Shown one piece after another: positions 36,562-47,575 of a stretch of 64,000 nt of DNA. The notes beneath the pieces are model-generated. The model was not told the origin of the DNA and did not search any database. It worked only from the letters and a program-made list of their open reading frames with translations. Source of the DNA: Bretschneidera sinensis (lineage: Eukaryota; Streptophyta; Magnoliopsida; Brassicales; Akaniaceae); the NCBI GenBank assembly GCA_023935145.1, contig CM043704.1:99557873-99621872 (forward strand), in the 5' to 3' direction. The stretch's first letter is position 1. Every line of letters begins with the position of its first letter. Both the position numbers and the translations under genes were made by a program.

Positions 36562-39500
36562 ATGGACTTACAGTCACACCAGCAATCAAACCTCTCTCTC
36601 AGTTTGTTATCCCATATATCGTCCCCTCCTAACCGTACACAAATTGTAGATGATTCGATCTCGCTCCAGCTCGACTCCAGTTTCCGCGACCCGACCCACT
36701 CGGTCCCGCTCCAATTGCTGGAGCCGCAAACAGAGAACCACCGCCACGAAAACGGCAACCTGGATAGAGAAATCGCCGTCGACGATGAAGAGGAAAGAGA
36801 AGTCGAGGAGTTTCGCATTTTAGGGCATTCGATGTGTTTGAAACGGCGACGAGACAGGGATTCCTCCTCGTCGTCGGTGACAGTGAATTCTTGGAAGAGG
36901 ATTTCGGTGGAGCCTGATCTCGATGCGCGGAGGGCCGCTGTTCGATCGTGGGGCGACCAGCCGCTCCGCGTGGCTGATCCTGATGTGTTCGAGATCATGG
37001 AGAAGGAGAAATGTCGGCAATTTAAGGGAATTGAACTGATAGCTTCGGAGAATTTCGTTTGCCGTGCGGTGATGGAAGCCCTTGGCAGTCACTTGACCAA
37101 CAAGTACTCCGAAGGGATGCCCGGAGCTCGGTATTTTGGCGGGAATCAGCACATTGATGAGATCGAAATGCTCTGTTGTGAGCGCGCGTTAAAGGCGTTT
37201 AATCTTGATTCGGAGAATTGGGGTGTTAACGTGCAGCCTTATTCGTGTACCTCAGCAAATTTTGCGGTTTACACGGGCTTGTTGTTGCCAGGGGATCGGA
37301 TTATGGGCTTGGATACGCCATGTGGAGGGAATACAAGTCATGGGTATTGTACGCCCAATGGGAGGAAAGTGTCTGGCGCATCGATTTTCTTTGAGAGTTT
37401 GCCGTATAAGGTGAACCCTCAGACTGGTTATATTGATTACGATAAGCTTGAGGAGAGGGCGACGGATTATAGGCCCAAGATATTGATTTGTGGTGGGAGT
37501 TCGTACCCTAGGGAATGGGATTATGCGAGGTTTAGGCAGATTGCTGATAAGTGTGGTGCAGTACTAATGTGTGATATGGCTCAAGTCAGTGGCCTAATTG
37601 CTGCTAAGGTGTGAATTTTTTCTCCAAGTTCCTTTTTTTGATAAGTTCTCCAAGTTCATTTCTGTGTCATATATAGGGGGAGGCTTGATTTTATCTTGCG
37701 AATTATCTAATTGCTTGTTTACTGATGATGTTTATATGAATTCGGGCTTCGTGTATTGCTTGAGCTGTTTTCCCTAATAGTTTATATAGATGAAAGAATG
37801 AAACTTTAGAATGCACAACATTTATTGAGGTGAGGGATATGTTTATGATGAAGCCTATTAGACAAGGATTGTATCTCTGTAATACTGCTTTTTCGTACAG
37901 CCATGTTAGTTGTTCTTTTGAAGGAATATATGGAGCAAGCATATAACAACGTAAAGGTGTTTTGTGCGTCACTGATATGTATACAGATCAAATGAAGTAG
38001 CCTTATGTGACAATGCTGATGGTCTTATGGTCTGCCCTTTTGAAGTGGGAAGTGAACCTCTAACAAGGATTTTTTTTGGTCTTGCCTCAGTGCATGGAAT
38101 GTTTGTGACTTTTTAAAATGCGTTTCCGTCATTACTGCAATAATAGTGTGATAGATAGTAATGACAAAACTTCAATTAAAAGGGTCTTAGAAGCGCTGTC
38201 ATTCTAAGAATAAAAAAGAATCTTAGAAGTTTTGTCATTGCTTCAATTATTGTGTGATAGGTAGGAATGGCAATGGGGCTGTTTGGGAATGGGCTTATTG
38301 TCCTCCATGCTCATCCTGCCATACCTTTTCTTACACCTGTTGCCACATCTTACCCATGTGGGAGGCTTTCATAGCCCACCACACACCTCAAGAAGCACAC
38401 CCCATACCCACCCCATGTTGCACTGATCTGGTTCAGTATTTTCTCAAAAATCGTAGAATTAGTGATTCCTAATACTTATAAAAAGATAAGGGAATGAAAG
38501 TTATAATTGAAGAAAGCCAAAGAAAATTGCTAACATGGATAAGGAAGAAGAAAGAAGGAAGAGAGGTAATGTTAAAGAGAGATTTTAATAATTTCAAAAT
38601 GATTACTTATAAAAAAAGAATTCCAAAATGATTGGGAATGAAACAGATCTCACGTGATTTGTCTGTGGTGCTATGCAATGGGTAGTGGGTGGCAAAGGAA
38701 GACAATAAGGCAAAAGTAGAGAATTTTAGGCTTACTAGTATAATGGCAACTTCTGTTATAGCCAAAACAATAGTGTATCTCTAATGTGTGTATGTATGGG
38801 TCAGGGCAGGTTGAAGATCTCCTAAACCCACACATGCTCTGAATCCATTTCAGGTATTCGTTGAAAGCCCCTAATCCACCTCGTACCCCTGTTTATTGTA
38901 CCCGTTTATCTGTTCCATTTGGGGGAGGATCTTCTGTAGTGGACAGGATCTATGCTGCTATCTCTTCCCCTTTCAGTAAGCATTATAGTAGTTAAATCAA
39001 CATGACATATTCCAAATCAGAATCTGCAATATCTGGCAAACACGAATACATGTGAGGCTGAGTGTTATTTTTAACATAGGAAGCTTATTGTAATTTTTTT
39101 AATTACTTATTGGTAATTTTATTCAACCATACCTAATAAAAGAACAAAATCAGAGGTTTCAATGAACTTAAGGCTCATATCCTTTTACATTACTAAAAAT
39201 ATTTGATAAGTCATACTCATAAGCATGCATTTGCTTTTCTCTCACTGTAATTACACCGAATGATAAAAAACTGTAATTCCTAGTGTTAAATCATATTAAC
39301 TTATCAAAAAAAAAAATCTAGAGTTATAACCAGGTCCTCTGCTGGGTTTTGAAGGGCTGGGTAACAGACCAATTCTTCGCCGAGGCCTTGGCTCAATGGT
39401 TAAGGTTGAGGCTCTGGGTCCCAAAGGTCTCAGTTTGAGTGGTGTGTGCGTGTGTTTTACCAATCAACAAAAAAAAAAAACAATCTTTCATGCTTTTGGA

Positions 39501-42500
39501 CTTAGTAGCATATATTAATATATTGAAATAATTTCTGCTGAATGACAATAAAGTGAATTGCGCTGAAGAACTGTGGATGATTTACAACATAGGAAATGTT
39601 AGGAAGTTCTTTACATGTTTGTACCTCCCTTCATGAGAAAATATATGTGATGTATGTGGTAAATGTTGCATTACATGTTTATTACCTTCTTAGGGATACT
39701 GTTGCTTCTGTAACAAAAATTGTGAATTTTATAGCTGAAGATTTTCATTACATTTTGCTTGCTTTAGCATAATGATGAGCTTTTTTGTTTTAGCAACCTT
39801 ATATATCTTTAAGCAATGGGGGTTATAGAGCAAGAATTCCAATATGCTTGTTATTTTTTTTTCTTCTGATAAATTTCAATATGCTCATTAGTTCATGTTT
39901 TTTATTATCTTCCTTGAAGGTTATCATTTGGAATATTAGAAGACAACCGATGTCTGGTGAAAAGAATATCAACTTCTGATATTTATTACTAGAATTTTCC
40001 TAATGATCTGTTCTGTTGATGTTTTTACAGGAATGCCTTAGCCCCTTTGACTATTGTGACATTGTTACGTCGACAACTCATAAAAGCCTTCGAGGTCCTA
40101 GGGGAGGTATAATTTTTTATAGGAAGGGTACAAAGCCACGGAAGAGAGGGCTGCTCCTATGTCAAGGAGATGAAGGTGATCGATATGACTTCGAGGAGAA
40201 GATAAACTTTGCTGTTTTTCCATCATTGCAAGGTGGACCTCACAATAACCACATTGCTGCTCTTGCCATAGCACTAAAGCAAGTGGCTACTCCCGAGTTC
40301 AAGGCATATATGCATCAGGTGAAGAAAAATGCTCAGGCATTGGCTTCTGCGTTGTTGAGAAGAAAATGCAGGCTAGTAACTGGAGGCACAGACAACCATT
40401 TTTTAGTTTGGGATCTTCGGCCTTTGGGATTGACAGGTATAGCATTATATGTTGTTATGTGTGGTGTGTGTTGCTTTCTTTTATTTTCTGTAGCTGGCTT
40501 GTTTTTCCATTGATTTTTGTTGTAATAGTTCTATGAGATTACTGATCAAAATTAAACACAATGATACTCCAGGCTTTGTTCCTAATGGTTGTTGTAGTTG
40601 TTTTGGTGTTCCTGATCTTGCTAACTTGAAAAATTGTTGGAATTTTTTTAAGATGACTTAATGGTATTGAAGGATGAAAAAGAAGAAATCATATGGTGGA
40701 GAAAACATAAAAATGAGATAGTTTACTAGAAATTTATTTAACCCAAAGCTTGTACTTAAGTCACTCACTGTCTCCTTTTATTTGGAGGGTGCTGCTTCAT
40801 CTGGGGAGAGTAGGATTTGCAGCAAAACAGAGAATGTCTTATTTTCAGTCTGTAAATTCACATCAGTTGTTCTCTGGGTTTCTCTAGGATGCAGACTAAG
40901 AGTGAGTTTTACTTAAAAAAATGATGTTATCCTATGTTTGTGAATTTCACTATTGCTCAAGAAGAATCTTTTACTTTCTTTCATTTGAACAAACGTGATA
41001 GAACTTTACTCTTATAATCAGATTGCAGAGCTGTATTTTGTTCTTCATAATGCTATATGTTGGAAGCTTTGGTAAATACATGTTGTACTGGTTCCGTTCA
41101 TGAGGAGATTTGGGCTTAGAGCGGTATTCAAACTTCTAAAGAGAACAGCAAAGCCATTCCTTTGATTCCTCTTTCCAACATGTTAACGGTTTGGAGGAAA
41201 GAGACAAGAGTCTTTAAAAAGTGGAGAGAGAGTGTGCCTCTATCAAAGAGAATTGGTTTAATCTCCTTTTTTTATATAAGTAATTGGTTTAATCTCCTTA
41301 TTTTTTTGGTTAGGGATTTTTTTTTGGTAAATAAACTACATTGATAGAGTTCATAGAAACACTATCATTTATTTAGGCCCTTTGTACATGGGTGGCACCT
41401 CTTTGGTTCCTTGTGTATAAATTTTCTACTCTGAAAAAAAGGTGTCAATATTCAGTCTTGGTTCTCCAAAGGCATAAATGAAAATAAAGATATCTGAATA
41501 ACTTTCTATTCAGGTGGTTAGGTTTGCTCTTGGAACTTAAGTATCACATACTTGAATGGAATTCTGTTTAAGAAAAAAGGTGTTATGTGGGGTTCTGTCT
41601 GAATGCTTACTGCTTAGCAGTATGACAGCTTTGGTTTATGCTCATTGCTTTTTAATTGACACGCATGGGAGTTCCATCCCCTTGGGAGGATTATATTGTC
41701 AAATTTGGGGAGACTAGATTTTCAAGTGCAAGAGGTTAGAAAGTGTCATAGATCTAAAACTGTGGGATTGTGGTTAGAATTTGCTTTTAAGACATCAAGA
41801 GAAGGATAATGGGTTTAAGGTGAGATACAAGATGAGAGTGGATTGGGTTGCAGAATTGGAGATCCTCCATGAAGATCTAATTTCTGGGGATGCTTTTTAT
41901 ATCATTAATTAAGTATTAATATTACTTAGAAATTTAAATGATTGTGTGGAGTGGAGATTTGCTCTGAGTTCATTCTGTGATTTTGAAAATTATAGGCATT
42001 ATAGTTAGGTGCAGAGATTGGTTAGAGATAGCTTGAAGGCTCTGATTGATTGCTCTGGTGGGGTGAAAGGGGGAGCCCTTTTTCTTTGTTGAGGTGGCAT
42101 GAATAGCATGAGCCTCTTAAGGCTTTCAATAATTGTTTGGAAAGTTTAGGGATAAAATTTTGACGGTCGATATCCTGTACTAATTAGCAGTTAGCGGTTT
42201 TGTTTTGTGAGGAAATCCCCCAATATCAATACACTAGGTGGTGGCCTCGCTATATGTTGATAATAATTGTTTTTTTTAACCTCAGTTGACCTTTTCTTGT
42301 TTTTGTGGGTAATTATAATGGTGTATTGTTTATTTATTAATTTTCAACTTAAGGTTCCTGGTAAAAATCTTTTCTTCCTTGGCCACTCTCCCATAATCTC
42401 TCAAACAACGCCTGTTAGAGATCCATCTTGTTGATATTGACAAAGTTCTTTATAGAGAATGCTGGATCCTTTTTTGGATTAAGAGATGACACCATTTACA

Positions 42501-43706
42501 TGCTTGTAATAACTCAAGATGAAGCGCGATTTCTTTTTTGTTCTTTTGCAACTTTTACCATTGTTTGTGATGAGACTGAACTTGTGCATGCTATTGTTGA
42601 AGAGAATGACGTTATGATTTTTGTTTTCCATGGCCGCTTTATAAGGTTGATGGAAAAGTTATTTCTTTTTATTCCTAGGCATTAGGCTTAAGTAAACTAG
42701 CTGAAACTCGACTAGGTTAACCGTGTGCTGCTCCATTCTTGTTTATAGAGAGGCAAATTATGTTGTAGGCAAGTTGGCTGGGTATTGAGATTCCTTATCA
42801 ATTGTATTGATTATGACAATATGCAGTTATTTAAATGCTAAAAATGTGAAAATTAGGTTGAAAGGGATGAGGGCTGGGGGGAGAATAATGGACGACTCTT
42901 TCTCAAGAGAAACCTAGGAATTCTGGGCTTATAAAGAATTTACGTGCCACAAGCATTTCCAACCATCGATGGGGAGAGAAAACAATAAATTCTCTCTCTA
43001 TCCACATTCAGTGGTTGAAAATGCTTGTGGCACATAAATTTTTCACGTGCTGGAAATTTCTAAGAAGTCCTCTCAAACACACACAAACACATGCTGTCAA
43101 CACTGACATATGCTTGCACACATGCACAAGCTTCACTGAATGTTGGTCCCATCTCTGCATATGTTTACAGAACATTTCTATTTGCCTGACTTTGTTTTTC
43201 TAAACCTTTTGGTAGTGCTTTTATGTCTGACCACGCCTGATCTTTCAGTTTTATTTATGTTTTAATAGGTAAGAATTATGAGAAGGTTTGTGAAATTTGT
43301 CATATTACTCTCAACAAAATGGCTATTTTTGACGATAATGGCACTATTACTCCTGGAGGAGTGAGGATTGGTGAGTGTAGCTCTCATTTTAATTTCTTAA
43401 TTTACAGTTATGTTAGCATTCCTTGTGTCTTCAGCAAGGTAGGCATGGGCATCTAATATCCCTTTTGTGTTAATCTCATCAGGTACTCCTGCTATGACGA
43501 CAAGAGGTTGCCTAGAGTCTGACTTTGATAGTATTGCGGATTTTCTCCTCAAAGCCGCACATATTGCAAGTATGGTGCAGCGAGAACGTGGGAAATTACA
43601 GAAGGGCTTTTTGAAGGGTCTCCACGGCAATAAAGATATATTAGAGATACGGAACAGAGTTGAAGCTTTTGCAACTCAGTTTGCATTGCCAGGTTTTGAC
43701 TTTTGA
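36562..43706 (+). CDS. SHM7: Serine hydroxymethyltransferase, plant SHM6/SHM7 class
   Basis: Four exons join in phase: 36562-37608, 40031-40436, 43269-43370 and 43483-43706 (592 residues; Arabidopsis SHM6/7 are near 600). The enzyme interconverts serine and glycine with tetrahydrofolate, using PLP. The first 130 residues are a class-specific extension ([35 protein letters not shown]) with a basic KRRR cluster that could act in nuclear targeting. The catalytic core begins around [20 protein letters not shown]. Seen: [39 protein letters not shown], and the PLP-lysine motif [13 protein letters not shown] (Lys about 367). [11 protein letters not shown] has Gln where canonical SHMTs have His. The start matches the MDL start of the class. 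SHM6 is an equally possible name. Confidence 0.93.
39381..39481 (+). mobile_element. Short tRNA-derived SINE-like element in SHMT intron 1
   Basis: The order is A-box-like TGGCTCAATGGTTAAGG, B-box-like GGTCTCAGTTTGAGT, a GTGTGTGCGTG stretch, and a terminal A12 run. CAATTCTTC before and CAATCTTTC after could be a decayed target duplication. The layout resembles plant Au-type SINEs. It lies in the 2.4-kb first intron (37609-40030), which otherwise shows nothing coding. Confidence 0.55.
41095..41410 (+). mobile_element. LINE ORF2 3'-end remnant in SHMT intron 2
   Basis: GAGGAGATTTGGGCTTAGAG...CAAACTTCTAAAGAGAACAGC...CATTCCTTTGATTCC parallels, base by base, the minus-strand LINE remnant at about 7130-7300. 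It encodes [20 protein letters not shown], the degenerate end of a plant LINE polyprotein. It is interrupted and inactive. Confidence 0.65.
42723..42788 (+). pseudogene. RNase H-like C-terminal fragment in SHMT intron 2
   Basis: The frame reads [16 protein letters not shown] then stop, matching the last motif of the RVT_3 RNase H-like domain. No upstream catalytic part was recognised. It is probably the tail of a decayed retroelement. Confidence 0.55.
42937..43040. repeat. Inverted repeat (hairpin) in SHMT intron 2
   Basis: Arms of about 30 bp at 42937-42966 and 43011-43040 are near-perfect reverse complements (GTGCCACAAGCATTTCCAACCA against TGGTTGAAAATGCTTGTGGCAC), separated by about 44 bp. 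It could be a tiny MITE or a hairpin-forming transcript. Confidence 0.75.
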
Positions 43707-44090
43707 CATTTGAATTGGTTTTGGAGAGACTCCTCTTGAAGGATTTTCAATCTGCATCTGCACTGGCCCTTGTTCCGCTTGATCATTTTTGTAATGTCTT
43801 AGCCTTCCCATGATTTTTATTGGCAATGTTTCCTGCAGTAGCCAACCAATGCTAACTACATTGCATGATGGCAGAGGATTTTGCTATCATTTCAGGAAGT
43901 GAGGATATTTTTGGTAACTAAACCTTCTTGCTGTTTTGGTAAAATGGTAGCTGCATGTCAGTGAAAGTGAGTTGGCATGGTCTGATAGTGGTTGCATTTG
44001 AAGATCATTCTAGCCCAAGTGGTGGCCACATTGCAACCTTCATGATTTATAGAGAAGGATTCTTTTGAGTTTAATAGTAAGCGTTGAAGC
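43707..44090. other. SHMT 3' flank / probable 3' UTR
   Basis: This is the sequence after the TGA stop at 43704-43706. No clear polyadenylation signal could be fixed, and no other gene is seen. Confidence 0.4.
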
Positions 44091-44092
44091 CT

Positions 44093-44093
<1 letters not shown>

Positions 44094-44149
<56 letters not shown>
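44094..44149. repeat. Long (TA)n microsatellite
   Basis: About 28 uninterrupted TA units downstream of SHMT, the longest simple repeat in the window and a likely polymorphic locus. Confidence 0.95.
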
Positions 44150-44151
<2 letters not shown>

Positions 44152-44244
44152 CTTTAGTATTTTTGCTTGCCACATTGAATTTCCCACTGGGTCAATAACC
44201 CTCTGATATGCTCATACATTGTTAATATTGTGCTCTTGCTGTTA

Positions 44245-44665
44245 GAGGTGGACTCGAGCCGAGCCAAGTCAAATACTAAGGTGTTCGAGCTTGGCTCAAA
44301 TTAAAAAGAGCAGGCTTGAGGTTGAGTTTGAATCGAGCTTAAAAATTGGGTTTGAGCTCGAGCTCGATAACAAACGAGTCTATTTGAGTCCGAGCTTGAA
44401 CTTTGGATTGTTCATTCGAGTTCGAGATCAAGATCGAGATCGAGTTTAGACTCAAATTTTAATATTAATATAAATAGTGATTCGAGTTTGGCTCAATTTG
44501 ATCTTGGCTCGACTCAAGCTCGATAATGTCTTATCAAACTATTTGAGAGTTTTTCAAATCGAATTTAAAGATATTCGAGTTCGGTTCAGTAAGTTAATCG
44601 AGCTTAATTTTCAAGTTTGAACTCGATCGAGCTGAGTTTTGATCAAGCTCGAGTTCAAATAGCTC
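44245..44665. repeat. TCGAG/GAGCT-rich degenerate repeat, possibly hAT-derived
   Basis: About 420 bp dominated by interspersed CTCGAG, GAGCTCGAG, TTCGAGTT and GAGCTTG words. It starts near AGAGGTGGACTCGAGCCGAGCC and ends near GATCAAGCTCGAGTTC. Similar sequence is common in dicot genomes as a dispersed repeat; I cannot assign a superfamily with certainty. Confidence 0.5.
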
Positions 44666-45276
44666 TATAAAAACATCAGATAATGGTTAGTGGCCATTTG
44701 TTTGTTATTATTCATTATTCATAGAATAAAATAATTTGTGAAATAAATAGGTGGATATAGGTTTTTATTTTTCTAAGGTTTCAGTAATATAAAGTATATT
44801 TTTTTGGTTAACTCAAGGGTGGGTTTGCAATGTTTTTTTTTTTTTTTCTTTCTGTTTAAATAATTTTGTCAGATGGGGGCATTGGATGCGATCTGTTTCA
44901 GTGCATGATGGATTTGGGAGGGGCATATAGATATTTTTTCTTTCCAATTTGAGTGGGCATTTTTCTACCGTTGTTGTGTGTGGCAGTTTCAGTGGTCTCA
45001 AATACATATACGTGCAGGTTGTGGATTATAAGATTCAGCCACGATATCTATATCTGTCATCTAATTAGGATTGTTTCAAGCAAGATGTCTAATCTTTTCA
45101 GGTTGATATCAAACAAAAAATCTTCTTGGGTAATTGTACTCTTCAGGCGGATCGATGATGGCTCGTGGGAAAAGATGTCCCAATGATAACATTTTGACTA
45201 TTTTTTCTTGTACTGTAATTTACTTTTACTGTAATATCTTCACGGTAAATGCCGCACAACATAATATAAATGAAAT

Positions 45277-45320
45277 GGTAATTGTAATTGTAATTGTAAT
45301 TGTAATTGTAATTGTAATGT
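45277..45320. repeat. (TTGTAA)n microsatellite
   Basis: About seven hexanucleotide units of GTAATT/TTGTAA in intergenic DNA. Confidence 0.9.
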
Positions 45321-45614
45321 ACGTGGGTGATGTTTTAATCTTAATTCATTTGATTTTCAATCCAGTTTAAAAAAAAAACAGAGCAAACTTGGAAATCTGT
45401 CTGTCCATCTGTGATTGTCCTTTCTCCCCACTTTTCTCATAATATATTGTTTCAGAACTGGAATGATTAGTCAATTTACTATCACAACTCTGGAGAATCT
45501 CTATGGAAAATGCAAAAAGATATGTTTGGGAAAATATTTCCTCAACAACGAAAGGTACAAATTTTCTTGTCCAGGGAAAATTAAGCAATAAAAAATAAAA
45601 AAAAGTAGTATTGG

Positions 45615-46485
45615 GGAACTTCTTTTCCCACTCAAGTGTCACCAAAATTAAACTGTTTGGTTCATGTCGAGTATGGACTATAGATGGTAGTAGTACAACA
45701 CTTTTATTTTTTTCTTTTATTGGCTTTTGCATGCTGCTCATCATGAGTGCCATAGTCCACAAGTTCAGAGAAATTATTGTGTTCTCTAGACTCCACAGAA
45801 CAGTGCACATACATCTTTGGAACTCTTGGGAAGTTAAGTAGAAGCTTTTGGGAAGTCAAGTTGTAACTTTTCAAAAAAAATTTAATTTTTCTTTTAATCC
45901 CCAAAATTACAATTTTACTTCCCAAGAGTTACTACTTGACTTTCAAAAAGTTTTCAAATTCTCCTGGTAAAGGGTGGTGTGGGCTGCTAACATTACTTTG
46001 GTTTAAGCTCAACACAACCATAGGTTTAATATGCACTTACGCATCGGAGGTTATATGTTAATTTTAAATACAAATTTATTGATGTGACATGTTATAATTG
46101 ATTAAACTTACTTAGATTTGATCTATGTAAATTTCTCTCATAAATGATCTGATCATTATTAATCTTCTATACATTAATGAGAAGAAAGATTAAACTCGAG
46201 ATTCTTATTTAGAAGATCTATAACCTGTAGATAACTATTAGATCGAGCGATCGAATCACATATGCCATAAATAAACACAGTCAGAGTTATGCAAACAGTT
46301 TGGGAACCTAGCTTCTTTTCCCACTCAAGTGTCACCAAAATTAAACTGTTTGGTTCGTGTTGAGTACATCACTTTTTCTTTTTTGTTGGCTTTCTGTATT
46401 CCTCATCACGAGTGCCATAGTCTACAAGTTCACAAGGAAAGTGTAGTGTGGACTGCTAACATTACTTTGCAAGAATTTAGTAAAC
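45615..46485. repeat. Dispersed direct repeat pair
   Basis: Segment 45615-45770 recurs at 46312-46435. Both contain CTTTTCCCACTCAAGTGTCACC, AAAATTAAACTGTTTGGTTC and CGAGTGCCATAG or its variant. A following piece, GGGCTGCTAACATTACTTTG at about 45980, recurs at about 46450. The second copy is shorter by internal deletion. Confidence 0.75.
45816..45958. mobile_element. Small inverted-repeat (MITE-like) element
   Basis: AACTCTTGGGAAGT on the left and ACTTCCCAAGAGTT on the right are perfect reverse complements. They are embedded in longer imperfect arms (CTTTTGGGAAGTCAAGTTGTAA against TTACAATTTTACTTCCCAAG). It lies within the first copy of the dispersed repeat region. Confidence 0.5.
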
Positions 46486-46789
46486 CTACACATTTACTGA
46501 CCTGTCACTTTATTTAGGCTCGGATTACACAATATATTTTTTTTATAAATGATTTAATTTTTTTTAATACATTAGTGAGTGTTGGGATTGAGTTATCTAC
46601 AATATGAAAAGCCGATAAGTAACTACTAAATCAAAAGGTCCAAATTGCCAATGCAAAAAATAACCAAGTTAGAGGTATGCAACGGTTCTGTCCAAACAGG
46701 TAGGGCGAAACAAACTGGGTTTTGGTTAAGTTTTTTTTACTCATCCCATTTGATTTCACTTAGGAGTTGTCATAAAACTATCGGCGTGG

Positions 46790-47575
46790 TTTGGGTTACA
46801 ATATATAGGTATCAATAAGCCGAACCAACTGAAAAATCGATCATTTTTATATATTTAATGAATAAAAAATTGAAATAAATGTATGGCTAGTTGAATTAAT
46901 TGTAAAATTTTATAAAACTTAAACTGAAAATCCAAACCGAACAAGACCAATTTGACCGATTTACGGTTCAGTTTTGATGTAGATTTTTACTCAAATTGAT
47001 TCTATTGATTTAGTTTCAATTTTTAAGATATACGATCTGAACTAAACCCCGTGCACCTAAACCACAGTTCCTTTAAGGGTTCGTTTAGTACACAGATAGG
47101 ATTATAATGTTATTAGGATTATGATTATAGTGAGATATGATTAGGATTAAGAGGATTAAAATGGGATTATGTTTGGGTTACAATATATAGGTATCAATAA
47201 GCTGAACCAACCAAAAAATCGGCCATTTTTATATATTTAATGAACAAAAAATTGAAATAAATGTATGGTGAATCATAGTAAAATATTGATTTTATAGGTA
47301 ATATAGTTGAGTTAATTGTAAAATTTTATAAAAACTTAAAATGAAAAACCAAACCGAACAAGACCAATTTGATCGATTTAAGGTTCAGTTTTGATGTTGA
47401 TTTTTACTAAAATTGATTCTACTGATTTAGTTTCAATTTTTAAGACATACAATCATAACTAATCCTCGTGCACCCAAACCACAGTTCCTCTAAGGGTCCG
47501 TTTGGTACACAGACAGGATTACAATGAGATTAAGATTATGATTATAGGGGATAGGATTAGAAGGATTAAAGTGAG
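46790..47575. repeat. Tandem duplication, unit about 382 bp
   Basis: TTTGGGTTACAATATATAGG begins a unit near 46790 and again near 47172. Both run through CAAACCGAACAAGACCAATTTGA and CGTGCACC(T/C)AAACCACAGTTC to CGTTT(A/G)GTACACAGA(T/C)AGGATTA. The second copy has an insertion of about 35 bp near 47266. A one-off tandem duplication followed by divergence is the simplest reading. Confidence 0.85.

Noticed and set aside
42428..42685. An 85-codon plus-strand frame in SHMT intron 2
   Set aside because: Phe/Ile/Leu-rich with no recognised domain and no suitable splice context; most likely chance or decayed retroelement.
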